Below, one piece after another: positions 41,344 through 50,754 of a stretch of DNA of 56,061 nt. Positions within the stretch are counted from its first letter, which is position 1. Each line of letters starts with the position of its first letter. Source of the DNA: an uncultured Bermanella sp. (GTDB taxonomy: Bacteria > Pseudomonadota > Gammaproteobacteria > Pseudomonadales > Oceanobacteraceae); the NCBI GenBank assembly GCA_913058575.1, contig CAJXRF010000032.1, positions 1 through 56,061 of the forward strand, in the 5' to 3' direction. Under the pieces are notes generated by a model that made no database searches, was not told where the DNA came from, and saw nothing but the letters and a program-made list of their open reading frames with translations. A program made the position numbers and the translations under genes.

Positions 41344-44109
41344 ATGCCCTCTCGCAATCGTACTTTTTTTCTTGCCATCATACTGGCAATTGCCTTTAGC
41401 TTTTTTAAAAGTACTTTTAATGCTCAACCCATTGTCAGTGACAATGATGAAAAGCAATACCGCTATTTAGAGCTTGATAACGACCTTCGAGTGTTGCTCA
41501 TCAGCGACCCAACAGCGGATCGTGCAGCCGCAAGCCTAGACGTTCACGCAGGCAGCTTACAAGATCCCACACTGCGCCCTGGACTGGCCCATTTTCTAGA
41601 GCACATGTTATTTTTAGGGACCAAAACTTACCCTGTAGCGGGTGAGTATCAGGCTTTTATTAGCCAGCACGGCGGCAGTCATAACGCCTTTACCGCCCAA
41701 GAGCACACCAATTACTTTTTTGAAATAGACGCCAAAAAGCTCCACGGTGCACTTGATCGTTTTAGTCGTTTTTTCCACGAGCCCTTGTTTACCGAAGATT
41801 ACGTTCAGCGTGAGAAAGAAGCTGTGAACGGTGAGTACAAATCAAAATACAAAGATGATTACCGCCGCATTCAATATGTTATGAAAACCTTGGTGAACCC
41901 AGAACACCCCGCCAGCCACTTTGCCACCGGCAATTTGCAAACTTTAAGTGATAACGAACAAAGTAAAGTGCGAGATGATTTACTGGCCTTTTATAAGAAA
42001 TATTACAGCGCAAACCTAATGACCCTAACCGTTTACGGCAAGGAAGACTTAGACACCCTTAAAAATTGGGTATCGCCATTATTTAACCCCATTGCCAACA
42101 ACGAAACTCAGCTAGAAGAGTACCCAGTAGAGCTTTACCCAGAATTACCAATGGATGTGCAAATTCAACCGGTAAAAGACATTTTTCGTTTAAGTTTTAC
42201 CTTCCCGTTTAATCAGAATCTAGATTTTTATAAGAAAAAACCCACCCAATACATTGGGCACTTTTTAGGGCATGAAGGAGAAGGTAGCTTACTGGCATGG
42301 CTTAAAAAACAAGGTTGGGCTGAAGGTCTAAGCGCTGGTATGCACAGCCGAATCCGCAACAATGGGGCGTTTCAAGTTAACATCAGTCTGACTCAAGAAG
42401 GCCTTAACCATATCGATGAAATCAGCGAACAATTGTTTGCTTACATTCAAGTCATACAAAAAGACGGTGTACAACAATGGGTATTTGATGAACTCCAGCA
42501 GTTATCCAAAATGCAATTCGCCTTTCAGCAGGGACAAAGACCTTCCGGGCTGGTTCAGGGGTTAAGTATGAATATGCACGACTACGAAGTGCAGGATTTT
42601 TTGCGCGGCCCTTATCTATGGCAGGAATTTGATGCAGGCCTCATTAGTAAACTGCTCGAAAAATTAACGCCTCTGAATGTCGTGCGCACACTGGTGTCCC
42701 CTACTGTGAAAAGCGACACTCACGAAAAATGGTTTGGTGCACCGTATATTCAAACAAACCTTTCAGCGCAATTAGTCAAGCAATGGCAAACCCCTCAGTT
42801 GGCGCAGGGCATACATATTCCTAGTGCTAACCCATTTATTGCAGAAGACGTATCTCTTTTAGAAAAATCCAATCAAGCACAGCCTGAGCTTATATCTGAA
42901 AAAGCCGGGCTTGATATATGGCACATGCAGGATCTTGAATTCACCGCCCCACAAAGCAGTGTTTATCTAAACTTTCGATCTGCGCTGCCGCAAATTAGCC
43001 CAGACAATCAAATACTCATAGATGCATGGGTTAGCCTGCTAAATGATCATTTAAATAGCTTTAGTTACCCAGCTCTATTAGCTGGGCAAAACTACAGCCT
43101 TTATAGTCACATGCGCGGGGTTGGTATTCGATTATACGGCTATAGAGACAAACAAGATGTGGTATTAGAAAAAGTACTCTCTGAAATGCTGGCCTTTGAA
43201 CCAAGCGAGCAACAATGGCTTCAAACTCAGCAAGAACTGGTTAGGGCCTATCAAAACGCCCTAAAGCAAAAACCTTATGAGCGCACAATCGCCCAGCTTA
43301 ACCAAATGCTTTTACAACCCAGTTTCAGCGAAGCACAATTATTAAAAGCAGTTAAATCAGCGGTTCGTGAAGATGTGTTGAATATTAAGCAACAATTTTT
43401 CAAGCAGCTAAACATCGTGGTTTTGGGGCATGGCAACATTAGTAAAAACCAACTACTTAAAAGCACACAGCTGTTAAGTTCTGTTTTAGAAAACAGTGAA
43501 GACATTCAAGTTAATCGCAAGCAAGTTAAACAACTGGCTCACAGTACGACAAAGCAAGTGGTGAATGCTCAGCATAGCGACCATGCCATGACACTGTATT
43601 TTCAAGCTCAGTCTCAAGACAGTAAAGAGCGTGCCACCATGGGGTTGATTGCACAAATTATTAAAGCACCCTACTACACCCTCATGCGCACACAACGTAA
43701 ACATGGCTACATAGTGTTTGGGACTGCGTACCCCATGTTAGAACAAGGTGGATTAGCCTTCATTGTTCAATCACCCAGCACCCCATCACAAAACTTATAT
43801 GATGAAACTCAAGCTTTCATACAAGACTTTGTGAATACTCTTGAAGAAATGCCTGATGACGAATATAAAGCCCACCAACAAGGTTTAATTGCTAACTTGG
43901 TGAAGAAGCCACTCAACCTTAAAGAGAAAACCAATCGCTACTGGCGCGACATTGATATTGATAACCATCAATTTAATACCTATGAAGAGCTCGCCAAACA
44001 TGTAGGGTTATTAAGCAAGCAAGAAATCATCGCCTACATACAGAAGTACTTAATTTCCAATGAAAAGAAAGCCTTGTTTTTAAGCTTTGATGGCAACGTC
44101 CAGCCTTAG
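41344..44109 (+). CDS. M16 family zinc metallopeptidase (pitrilysin-like)
   Basis: 921 residues. An N-terminal signal or hydrophobic segment (about 7-27) implies export to the periplasm. The inverted zinc motif HxxEH is HFLEH (His83, Glu86, His87), and the downstream Glu ligand lies in EAVNGEYKSK. The length and domain order fit protease III (PtrA)/insulinase-type enzymes, with four M16 units of which only the first is catalytic. It degrades small peptides by family knowledge. A strong hairpin follows the stop. Confidence 0.93.
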   Translation: MPSRNRTFFLAIILAIAFSFFKSTFNAQPIVSDNDEKQYRYLELDNDLRVLLISDPTADRAAASLDVHAGSLQDPTLRPGLAHFLEHMLFLGTKTYPVAGEYQAFISQHGGSHNAFTAQEHTNYFFEIDAKKLHGALDRFSRFFHEPLFTEDYVQREKEAVNGEYKSKYKDDYRRIQYVMKTLVNPEHPASHFATGNLQTLSDNEQSKVRDDLLAFYKKYYSANLMTLTVYGKEDLDTLKNWVSPLFNPIANNETQLEEYPVELYPELPMDVQIQPVKDIFRLSFTFPFNQNLDFYKKKPTQYIGHFLGHEGEGSLLAWLKKQGWAEGLSAGMHSRIRNNGAFQVNISLTQEGLNHIDEISEQLFAYIQVIQKDGVQQWVFDELQQLSKMQFAFQQGQRPSGLVQGLSMNMHDYEVQDFLRGPYLWQEFDAGLISKLLEKLTPLNVVRTLVSPTVKSDTHEKWFGAPYIQTNLSAQLVKQWQTPQLAQGIHIPSANPFIAEDVSLLEKSNQAQPELISEKAGLDIWHMQDLEFTAPQSSVYLNFRSALPQISPDNQILIDAWVSLLNDHLNSFSYPALLAGQNYSLYSHMRGVGIRLYGYRDKQDVVLEKVLSEMLAFEPSEQQWLQTQQELVRAYQNALKQKPYERTIAQLNQMLLQPSFSEAQLLKAVKSAVREDVLNIKQQFFKQLNIVVLGHGNISKNQLLKSTQLLSSVLENSEDIQVNRKQVKQLAHSTTKQVVNAQHSDHAMTLYFQAQSQDSKERATMGLIAQIIKAPYYTLMRTQRKHGYIVFGTAYPMLEQGGLAFIVQSPSTPSQNLYDETQAFIQDFVNTLEEMPDDEYKAHQQGLIANLVKKPLNLKEKTNRYWRDIDIDNHQFNTYEELAKHVGLLSKQEIIAYIQKYLISNEKKALFLSFDGNVQP

Positions 44110-44119
44110 CCTGTCCCAA

Positions 44120-44153
44120 AGTGGCAATGCTTTTAAGTGAAAGCATTGCCACT
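44120..44153 (+). terminator. Perfect 14-bp hairpin after the M16 peptidase gene
   Basis: AGTGGCAATGCTTT pairs perfectly with AAAGCATTGCCACT across a six-base loop (TAAGTG), ten bases after the stop. The U run is poor (CTTCAAGTTT), so it may act as an RNA-stabilising or terminator stem. The very long uninterrupted stem is notable. Confidence 0.6.
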
Positions 44154-44255
44154 CTTCAAGTTTCACGCCCCCACAAGATATTAACTAGCTTATGTATTCT
44201 GATTGAGGTACAGAGTAGCCAAAGCTTGAATGTTTGTACCTGACTTTTCGATGGG

Positions 44256-44287
44256 CGTAAAAAAGGGAGCCTAGTTTAGCTCCCTTT
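44256..44287 (-). terminator. Terminator for the desaturase gene
   Basis: Minus strand: AAAGGGAGC pairs with GCTCCCTTT (8-base loop), followed by a T run (TTTTTTAC). It is a good rho-independent terminator, about 110 bases after the desaturase stop. Confidence 0.7.
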
Positions 44288-44400
44288 AGATAATCTTTTA
44301 GACAGTCTTTTTAAATAAATGCTTTCGCTAGCCCCTTAATCGAACCATCTAATTACTGGACCACTTAATGTAAAGCCCAGTAACACAAACCACCTAAGCT

Positions 44401-45579
44401 TTAAGCGATTCTAGTACTGTACTGTTTCAAAGAATGAGAGAAGTCGGCCAGTGCTCGAATGCCACTCTCTTCTGCTTGCTTGCACCAGTCTTGCATGGCG
44501 ATTAACAAATCATCTTTATTGGCGGTACGTTTTTTCCAGACTTGCAATAAACCCTGCTTCATCTGGTAAATGGTTTCCATAATTTCATCCTTATCGGTCA
44601 GCTCAATCAATTGTTGTCGATAAGAATCACTTAATAAATTATCGTCTTTGGCGATAATTCGTTTAGCCCGCTTAAATAAAGCTCGGCCGCTTTCATCTGC
44701 TTGCTTCTTCTGTTCGGCCACCACAGGTTTTATCACCGTTTGATAAAATTTAGCCATAATTTGAAAGCGATTATTGGCCGCAGCCATGGCCGCGTCAAAA
44801 TCCAATTCCAGTTTATTGCTGTCAACATGCACCACCGGACCACTGCGAACATTTTTCACCAGCCCTAACATTTCAAAAGCACGAATGTACATCCAACCAA
44901 TATCAAACTCCCATTTTTTAACCGACAATTTAGCCGAGTTTGGGTAGGTATGATGATTATTATGCAACTCTTCACCACCAATCCAAATAGCAAAAGGCAC
45001 TATGTTTCGAGCAGCATCGCTGCACTCGAAATTTCGATATCCAATGGCATGGCCAAGCCCATTAATAATACCTGCTGCATGAAAAGGCATCCAAATCATT
45101 TGCACAGCCCAAACAGTAATGCCTATTGGCCCTAATAAAATAAGGTTCACCACAAACATAATGGCGATTCCCAACATTTTATATTTTTGGTAAACATTAT
45201 TTTCTACCCAATCATCAGGGCAGCCTTTACTGTAACGCTGAATGGTTTCTTTGTTGTTAATTTCTTCGTAATACAATTCAGCACCAGTCAAAAGCACCTT
45301 CTTAAGGCCTTTTACCACAGGTGAGTGAGGGTCATCTTCTGTTTCGCATTTTGCATGATGCTTTCTGTGTACAGACACCCATTCTTTAGTAATAGTGGCG
45401 GTGGTCAGCCATGCCCAAAACCGAAAGAAGTGCGCTAATGCAGGGTGCATATCCATGGCTCGGTGGGCCATGCAGCGGTGCAAATACACAGTGACACAAA
45501 TAATCGATATATGGGTTAGTACGAGGGTATATAGCAGTGTCTGCCAACCGCTTAATGCTAATAAACCTTGCTCAAACAT
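44401..45579 (-). CDS. Acyl-CoA desaturase-type fatty acid desaturase
   Basis: 392 residues with several membrane helices near the N-terminus (about 13-30 and near 130-165). It carries the three His boxes of stearoyl-type membrane desaturases: HRCMAHR (near 34-40), HRKHH (near 71-75) and HNNHH (near 207-211). These bind the di-iron centre that introduces a double bond into a saturated acyl chain, probably at the delta-9 position. The C-terminal extension of about 130 residues is helical and charged, without a clear domain. AGGA precedes the start. It stands alone, with its terminator at 44256-44287. Confidence 0.9.
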   Translation of the reverse strand: MFEQGLLALSGWQTLLYTLVLTHISIICVTVYLHRCMAHRAMDMHPALAHFFRFWAWLTTATITKEWVSVHRKHHAKCETEDDPHSPVVKGLKKVLLTGAELYYEEINNKETIQRYSKGCPDDWVENNVYQKYKMLGIAIMFVVNLILLGPIGITVWAVQMIWMPFHAAGIINGLGHAIGYRNFECSDAARNIVPFAIWIGGEELHNNHHTYPNSAKLSVKKWEFDIGWMYIRAFEMLGLVKNVRSGPVVHVDSNKLELDFDAAMAAANNRFQIMAKFYQTVIKPVVAEQKKQADESGRALFKRAKRIIAKDDNLLSDSYRQQLIELTDKDEIMETIYQMKQGLLQVWKKRTANKDDLLIAMQDWCKQAEESGIRALADFSHSLKQYSTRIA

Positions 45580-45805
45580 ATTTGTAGGGTTCCTAAAACT
45601 GCGTGACTCTAAGCCATTTTATCGTTTCCAAGCACAAACTTAAAAGAACTAATAAAGGTTAAAATGGAGCAAATACACACTAAAAATGATAGCCAGCATG
45701 CTACCTTTGCCCCCACATAAGTCAACCAAACAGGGAGAATTAAGCGAACAAGTGTTCACTTAACTGGTTAGCAAGGTGATTTAGGACAGATAATAGCGCT
45801 AAATC

Positions 45806-46618
45806 CTAAAAGAGGTACGCGCTGGCCACACCCACCAACACACTGTTTTCCTTCTTCACTAGCGGACTATCGTCATAAGCGGCACCACTGATGTTCACAT
45901 AGCGCATGAATCCCGCCACCAGCCAATCTGACCACAGTACTGCCGTGCTATAGCCTAATTGAAAGCCCCCATAGCCGCTTTGTGCTTTATATTGTTGGCG
46001 TTGTTCGGTGACGTCTTGCCCTTTCACGCCGTAGGTGTAGTCGTGGTAATGACTACTGGCAGTGCGTATTCCCACCGTTAATTGTGGACGAACCTCATAA
46101 GGGCCCATTTGATAGCCTCTGCGCCACACAACCCGAGGGTTAAAGGTATAACCTCGGTATTCCCCAGCGGTAAAATCGGTACTGATGGCACCTCGTAAAG
46201 GCAGCTCAAAATATAAGGCATTTTCCTGTTTACGGTTTCCTTGAAAGTAATAGTGCACCGCAGGGCCTGCTTCGATAATGAAGTCTAAATCACTCATGCC
46301 TTGGCGGGCTTCATTTTTGTCACTGTCTACTTTTACGGCACCTCCGAGGCTAATTTCCAAACTCCAATTGCCTGTGCGCCATAAATTGGCTTGAATTAAG
46401 TTTCGGTCAACACTGATTTTTTCACTGCGATAACGCAAATACGGAAATGGCAAATAAAAATCTTCTGCTTCATCACTGCCAATGTAATGGGGCACATGCA
46501 CGGCCGACATGCCCAACCCCACTTCAAGTTTGGCATACGCCATTCCTGGCAGACACCCAAACAGCGCTATAATGCTCAATAGACAACAACGAATATGATT
46601 ATTTACATTTACCTGCAT
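45806..46618 (-). CDS. MipA/OmpV family outer-membrane protein
   Basis: 270 residues with a signal peptide (cleavage near MAYA) followed by a beta-strand-rich chain: 'EVGLGMSAVHVPHYIGSDEA', 'YLPFPYLRYRSEKISVDRN', 'GNWSLEISLGGAV', 'LDFIIEAGPAVHYYF', ending in a barrel-type terminal Phe (VGVASAYLF). This is the MipA/OmpV family of outer-membrane barrels, in part scaffold proteins for murein synthesis. The exact role here is not known. AAAGGGTAAATC precedes the start at 46618. Confidence 0.85.
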   Translation of the reverse strand: MQVNVNNHIRCCLLSIIALFGCLPGMAYAKLEVGLGMSAVHVPHYIGSDEAEDFYLPFPYLRYRSEKISVDRNLIQANLWRTGNWSLEISLGGAVKVDSDKNEARQGMSDLDFIIEAGPAVHYYFQGNRKQENALYFELPLRGAISTDFTAGEYRGYTFNPRVVWRRGYQMGPYEVRPQLTVGIRTASSHYHDYTYGVKGQDVTEQRQQYKAQSGYGGFQLGYSTAVLWSDWLVAGFMRYVNISGAAYDDSPLVKKENSVLVGVASAYLF

Positions 46619-46753
46619 GATTTACCCTTTTTTATTTTGGCCGCTACCCTATAACAAGTTTTATAAAAATAACATTGCCCTGCCATTAAATTTAGAATCT
46701 CAGTGGGCTTTAAACTAAACAAATCAAGCGCCGACACTGGCATAATACCCAGC

Positions 46754-49267
46754 ATGACCACATTACCCATTCAACATATATTGCCACAACTGCTTAGTGA
46801 TCTTGAAAAGCAGTCACGACTCATAGTCCAAGCCCCCCCTGGTGCTGGGAAATCAACCCTCTTGCCTTTGTATTTACTGAAAGGCTCTTGGTTAAAAGAT
46901 GGCCAAATTTGGCTATTGGAGCCAAGGCGCTTGGCAGCCGAGCAAGTGGCTCGCCGGCTTGCTCATACCCTTAACGAAGAGCTGGGCAACACCATTGGTT
47001 TAATGACGGGGGAATTCTCGAAAGTATCAACAAAAAACAAAATTGTCGTCATGACCGAAGGCATTCTTAGCCAGCGCTTATTAAACGAAAACGACATCCC
47101 CACTTGCCAAGCCATTGTGTTTGATGAGTATCATGAACGGAATGTACAAACTGATTTAGGCCTAGCACTGGCCATGCAATGCCAAGAGTACCTAAGAGAC
47201 GATTTAAAAATTGTGCTGATGTCCGCCACCCTAGACAGCCAATTACTAGCAAATAAATTACAAGCCAATACTGTCACCAGTGAAGGGCGCAGCTTTGAAG
47301 TGGCCATAGAGTATTTGCCTAGCCTACTTATTCAAAACCGCCCAGCTTTGCTTTCCCAGCAAGTGGCGACCGCCGTTCGACAAGCACTGCCCAAACAGGA
47401 AGGCGACATATTAATATTTTTGCCCGGTGTAAAAGAAATCCGCCAATGCAGCGACGCCCTAGAATTCCTACAAGAATACCTGCAAGAACAAAACATAAAG
47501 GTAGTGCCATTGCACGGCCAGCTCACTTGGAACCAACAGCGTGATGCCATGGCATCCAGCAATACACGCAAAATAATTTTAGCCACCGATATTGCTAAAA
47601 CCAGTATCACTTTAGAAAACGTCACTGTGGTCATTGATTCAGGTTTAGAGCGTCAAGCCCAATACAATGTGCCTCAAGCCATGGATGAACTCGTTACCGT
47701 TAAAGCCAGCCAAGCCAGTTTAATACAACGCACAGGACGAGCGGGACGAGTACAAGCAGGTATTTGTATTCGGCTTTTTAGTGAAGAGGATTACTTTACT
47801 CGAAATGCCTTCAGCGATAAATCCATTACCCTTTGTGACAGTTCCCAACTGGCCTTAAATTTAGCCAGCTGGGGCAGTGTAAATTTAGACGATTACTTTT
47901 TAATGGATAAGCCAGAAACCAAACGCTGGCAAAGCAGCTTAGAATTATTACAGCAATTACAAATCACTCATAATCAAACCATTACCCCTCACGGGACGGC
48001 TCTTAGCCAATTGCCTTTGCATCCGCGTTTATCTCATATGATAGTGAAGGCCAAAGATATGGGGCTAGGCAGTACTGCTTGCTATTTGGCTGCGCTATTA
48101 AGCGAAGGTGACCCACTACATTTTGATGCAAGAGATGGCAATAACAGTGACCTTGAAACCCGCCTTCAGTTATTTGAACTCAGTCAATTTCCGCAAAGTT
48201 TTGAACACGGCCAAGTAAAATTCAAAGTGGCCCAGCGCATTAGCAAGTTAGCGCAAAAGCTCATGAAGCAACTGCGTATTACAAACACACCATTAGATGT
48301 GAGCGTTGCGGGAATGTTAACCATGCTGGCCTATCCTGATCGCGTGGCGCAAAAGCGTGGCCAAGGTTACCGGTTACGCTCAGGCATGGGGTGCGCCATG
48401 TTACCCATGGAAGCTTTAAAAGCGCATGAATATTTAGCCATTGCCCATTTAAGTCTCAATAAAAACAACCAAACTAGCAGTCAACCGTTCATTCGTCTGG
48501 CGGCTTATATATCCATTGAAACCATCACCTCTTTATTTGAAGAGCAATTTGAACAACACATACAACTAACCAGCAATCCACAAAATAAACTGGTGAGCAT
48601 TGAACAAACCCGATTAAATTCATTAATCATCGATGAAAAAATCACACCGGCAAACGCTCAACAAATTAAAGATTACGCATGGCTATCCATTAAAGAAAAA
48701 GGCTTGAAGGCTCTTCCCTTAAAAGAGCACCATCAACACCTATTGGCAAAACTCAATTTAGCCCATGAAACGTTTCCAAATGTCTATCCAAGCTTTAAAG
48801 AGGCCTGCTTAATAGAGGATTTAGAAAACTGGTTGGCACCCTTTTTAGCCACCAGCTCTCTTGCACAAATCGATTTCAGCCAAGCGCTGTTATCACGTAT
48901 CGATTGGCAACTTCAACAACAACTCAATCAAGACTTCCCTTCTGGTTTTACACTGCCCACCCAACGTGAAGCCAGTATTGATTATTCGCAAACGCCACCG
49001 GTTATTCGTGCAAAATTACAAGAATGCTTTGGGCTCTTGCAATCGCCCATCATTGCTAAAGGAAAGGTAACCCTTAACTTACATTTGCTGTCACCGGCGC
49101 AACGACCACTTGCAATGACTCAAGACTTGGCTTTTTTCTGGAAAGAAGCCTACCCGCAAGTGCGTAAAGAAAACCGTGGACGATACGCCAAACACCCCTG
49201 GCCTGAGGATCCGTTAACCGCTATGGCCACTCACATGACCAAACGCCGCCTGCAAGACTCACAATAA
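46754..49267 (+). CDS. hrpB: ATP-dependent helicase HrpB
   Basis: 837 residues from the ATG at 46754. A longer frame adds 17 residues that do not match the family. DEAH-box RNA helicase motifs: PPGAGKST (28-35), a DEYH box (FDEYHERNVQTD, a variant of DEAH), SATLD, 'GDILIFLPG', 'RTGRAGR' and ATDIAKTSI. The C-terminal HrpB-specific part has 'RYAKHPWPEDPLTAMAT'. Cellular role is incompletely known. It is a single gene, and a hairpin follows it. Confidence 0.95.
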   Translation: MTTLPIQHILPQLLSDLEKQSRLIVQAPPGAGKSTLLPLYLLKGSWLKDGQIWLLEPRRLAAEQVARRLAHTLNEELGNTIGLMTGEFSKVSTKNKIVVMTEGILSQRLLNENDIPTCQAIVFDEYHERNVQTDLGLALAMQCQEYLRDDLKIVLMSATLDSQLLANKLQANTVTSEGRSFEVAIEYLPSLLIQNRPALLSQQVATAVRQALPKQEGDILIFLPGVKEIRQCSDALEFLQEYLQEQNIKVVPLHGQLTWNQQRDAMASSNTRKIILATDIAKTSITLENVTVVIDSGLERQAQYNVPQAMDELVTVKASQASLIQRTGRAGRVQAGICIRLFSEEDYFTRNAFSDKSITLCDSSQLALNLASWGSVNLDDYFLMDKPETKRWQSSLELLQQLQITHNQTITPHGTALSQLPLHPRLSHMIVKAKDMGLGSTACYLAALLSEGDPLHFDARDGNNSDLETRLQLFELSQFPQSFEHGQVKFKVAQRISKLAQKLMKQLRITNTPLDVSVAGMLTMLAYPDRVAQKRGQGYRLRSGMGCAMLPMEALKAHEYLAIAHLSLNKNNQTSSQPFIRLAAYISIETITSLFEEQFEQHIQLTSNPQNKLVSIEQTRLNSLIIDEKITPANAQQIKDYAWLSIKEKGLKALPLKEHHQHLLAKLNLAHETFPNVYPSFKEACLIEDLENWLAPFLATSSLAQIDFSQALLSRIDWQLQQQLNQDFPSGFTLPTQREASIDYSQTPPVIRAKLQECFGLLQSPIIAKGKVTLNLHLLSPAQRPLAMTQDLAFFWKEAYPQVRKENRGRYAKHPWPEDPLTAMATHMTKRRLQDSQ

Positions 49268-49285
49268 ATGGCTTAAAAACACTAA

Positions 49286-49322
49286 GGCCAGCATTAAAAG
49301 AATAAATTCTTATAAGCTGGTC
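49286..49322 (+). terminator. Imperfect hairpin after hrpB
   Basis: GGCCAGC pairs with GCTGGTC (one G-T pair), with an inner AAGAAT/ATTCTT stem. It lies about 20 bases after the stop. There is no strong U run. Confidence 0.35.
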
Positions 49323-49387
49323 ACAATGGTCCTAATTGAATGCTGCTAGAGTTAGACTAATATGTAGCCATTATTGCGGATAGTATT

Positions 49388-49825
49388 ATGGGCCAGCCAA
49401 AATTTTACTTGCTAATCATTGCTGTCATTTTAGTCATCAGCTGGCTGAGCTTTGATTCTGGCCCTAAAGTGATTGAGCCTCAGTTGAACACGGAAATGCT
49501 CAATTCCACCACTTCACCTGCTGTGAAACCCGATACTGCAACCACTGCTGCCACCATTCCTTCATCGGCTACCCCCCCCGTCAGCCCCACTGACGACACC
49601 GCGTCTTTAAAGTCGGGAGACGTTCGGCACATCGACATGCTATCTGAAGAAATGAAACAATCCATTCGCGACAAACTTTTTCATCATGGACCAAAAGACA
49701 CCATAGAAAGAGACGATGGCTCCATCATATTACCGGCAAATGGCCGTTTCACCCAAATGCCCGTAGCGGTACAAATGCCAGATGGCACCATCAAAATTCA
49801 GGAATACAGTGTGCTTCCCAAGTAG
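49388..49825 (+). CDS. Small N-anchored envelope protein, unknown function
   Basis: 145 residues. One N-terminal membrane helix (about 7-23) is followed by a Thr/Pro/Ala/Ser-rich linker (about 30-75) and a small C-terminal domain (SEEMKQSIRDKLFHHGPKDT ... MPVAVQMPDGTIKIQEYSVL). It looks like a bitopic inner-membrane protein with a periplasmic domain. I do not recognise the family. It is a single gene after hrpB; no downstream gene follows for about 930 bases. Confidence 0.65.
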   Translation: MGQPKFYLLIIAVILVISWLSFDSGPKVIEPQLNTEMLNSTTSPAVKPDTATTAATIPSSATPPVSPTDDTASLKSGDVRHIDMLSEEMKQSIRDKLFHHGPKDTIERDDGSIILPANGRFTQMPVAVQMPDGTIKIQEYSVLPK

Positions 49826-50754
49826 CTATTCCTTGACAGGCCGTGACTTAAAGCAACCCAAACATGAGTTCCTTTAATATAAATAGTCAGTTAAAGGTCA
49901 TGCCCGCCATCACCTGTCATAGTTTTTAGTTAAATCACTGGTAATTTTTAGCGAAGATTTTGCGTCACAATAAAAATTAAAGAAAATGGTTTTAGTAGAA
50001 CACCTTGCTTCCTGCTAATTAATTTTCATCAGGTAAACGCAGTGTTTGATGCTCTGACTTATCCAATTTTTAACTACTGCAACCTAAACGTCACACCTAA
50101 AAGACAAGTCGAGTAATTAGAAGGAAAAATTTTAGGAAACCTCACTAACATCCTCGCGCATTTTAAATTTCTTTATATGATATTTTAATCAGCCAAGGTG
50201 TGAACACTGCATTAAGGTTTACTGCTTTTTTCATGCTGCGTTCATTAATAACTGGATCTAACCAAAACCAGTTTGGACACATTAACATTTCAACAAAGTT
50301 ATTTTTCAACAAAGTTATTTTTCAACAAAGTTATTTTTCAACAAAGTTATTTTCCAAGCACCATTTTAGATATGAGTAGCATCACTGAAAGCCAGTCATT
50401 TGAAGTGCAATAAAAAGTTATTTTGGGTGAGGAAAAAGCCCAGCTAGAATCCAGCGAATTTAACCTAGGGTCTGCGTTTACCCTTTAAGGTTTCTGAAGC
50501 TTGCAAGTATATTAAGCGCCTTAAGAAAATCTAGTTCGATAAAAATAGACTAAAGACAAATAGGGAAAGTGACGAGGCGAGTTAAAATTATTAAAATTAA
50601 TATGCCATTTTTGTTTAATGAAGAAGGCTTTAATTCGTTTATATTTTTAAAAAACATAAAACCCTAATCAATCTCCCATTTTCTATGACGCAAGCTGGGT
50701 CAATTCAATAAAAGGGCATAAGCTATTTAGTAGCCCCCTTGTATTGAGGCCCTC
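49826..50754. other. Gene-free AT-rich region
   Basis: About 930 bases with no supportable coding sequence on either strand; only very short frames occur. It contains the exact 16-bp tandem repeat (50289-50352) and should hold the promoter for the large metallopeptidase gene at 50755. No RNA gene is recognised by eye. Confidence 0.6.
50289..50352 (+). repeat. Exact 4 x 16-bp tandem repeat
   Basis: TTCAACAAAGTTATTT occurs four times head to tail without mismatch (50289, 50305, 50321, 50337). Each unit holds AACAAAGTT, a near palindrome (AAC-N3-GTT). Identity between units suggests recent slippage or active use as a binding array. It lies about 400 bases upstream of the metallopeptidase gene at 50755. 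Confidence 0.95.

Noticed and set aside
50289-50352. Replication origin iterons
   Set aside because: There is no replication initiator gene or DnaA box cluster nearby and the flanking genes are ordinary chromosomal ones. The array is recorded as a repeat of unknown role.
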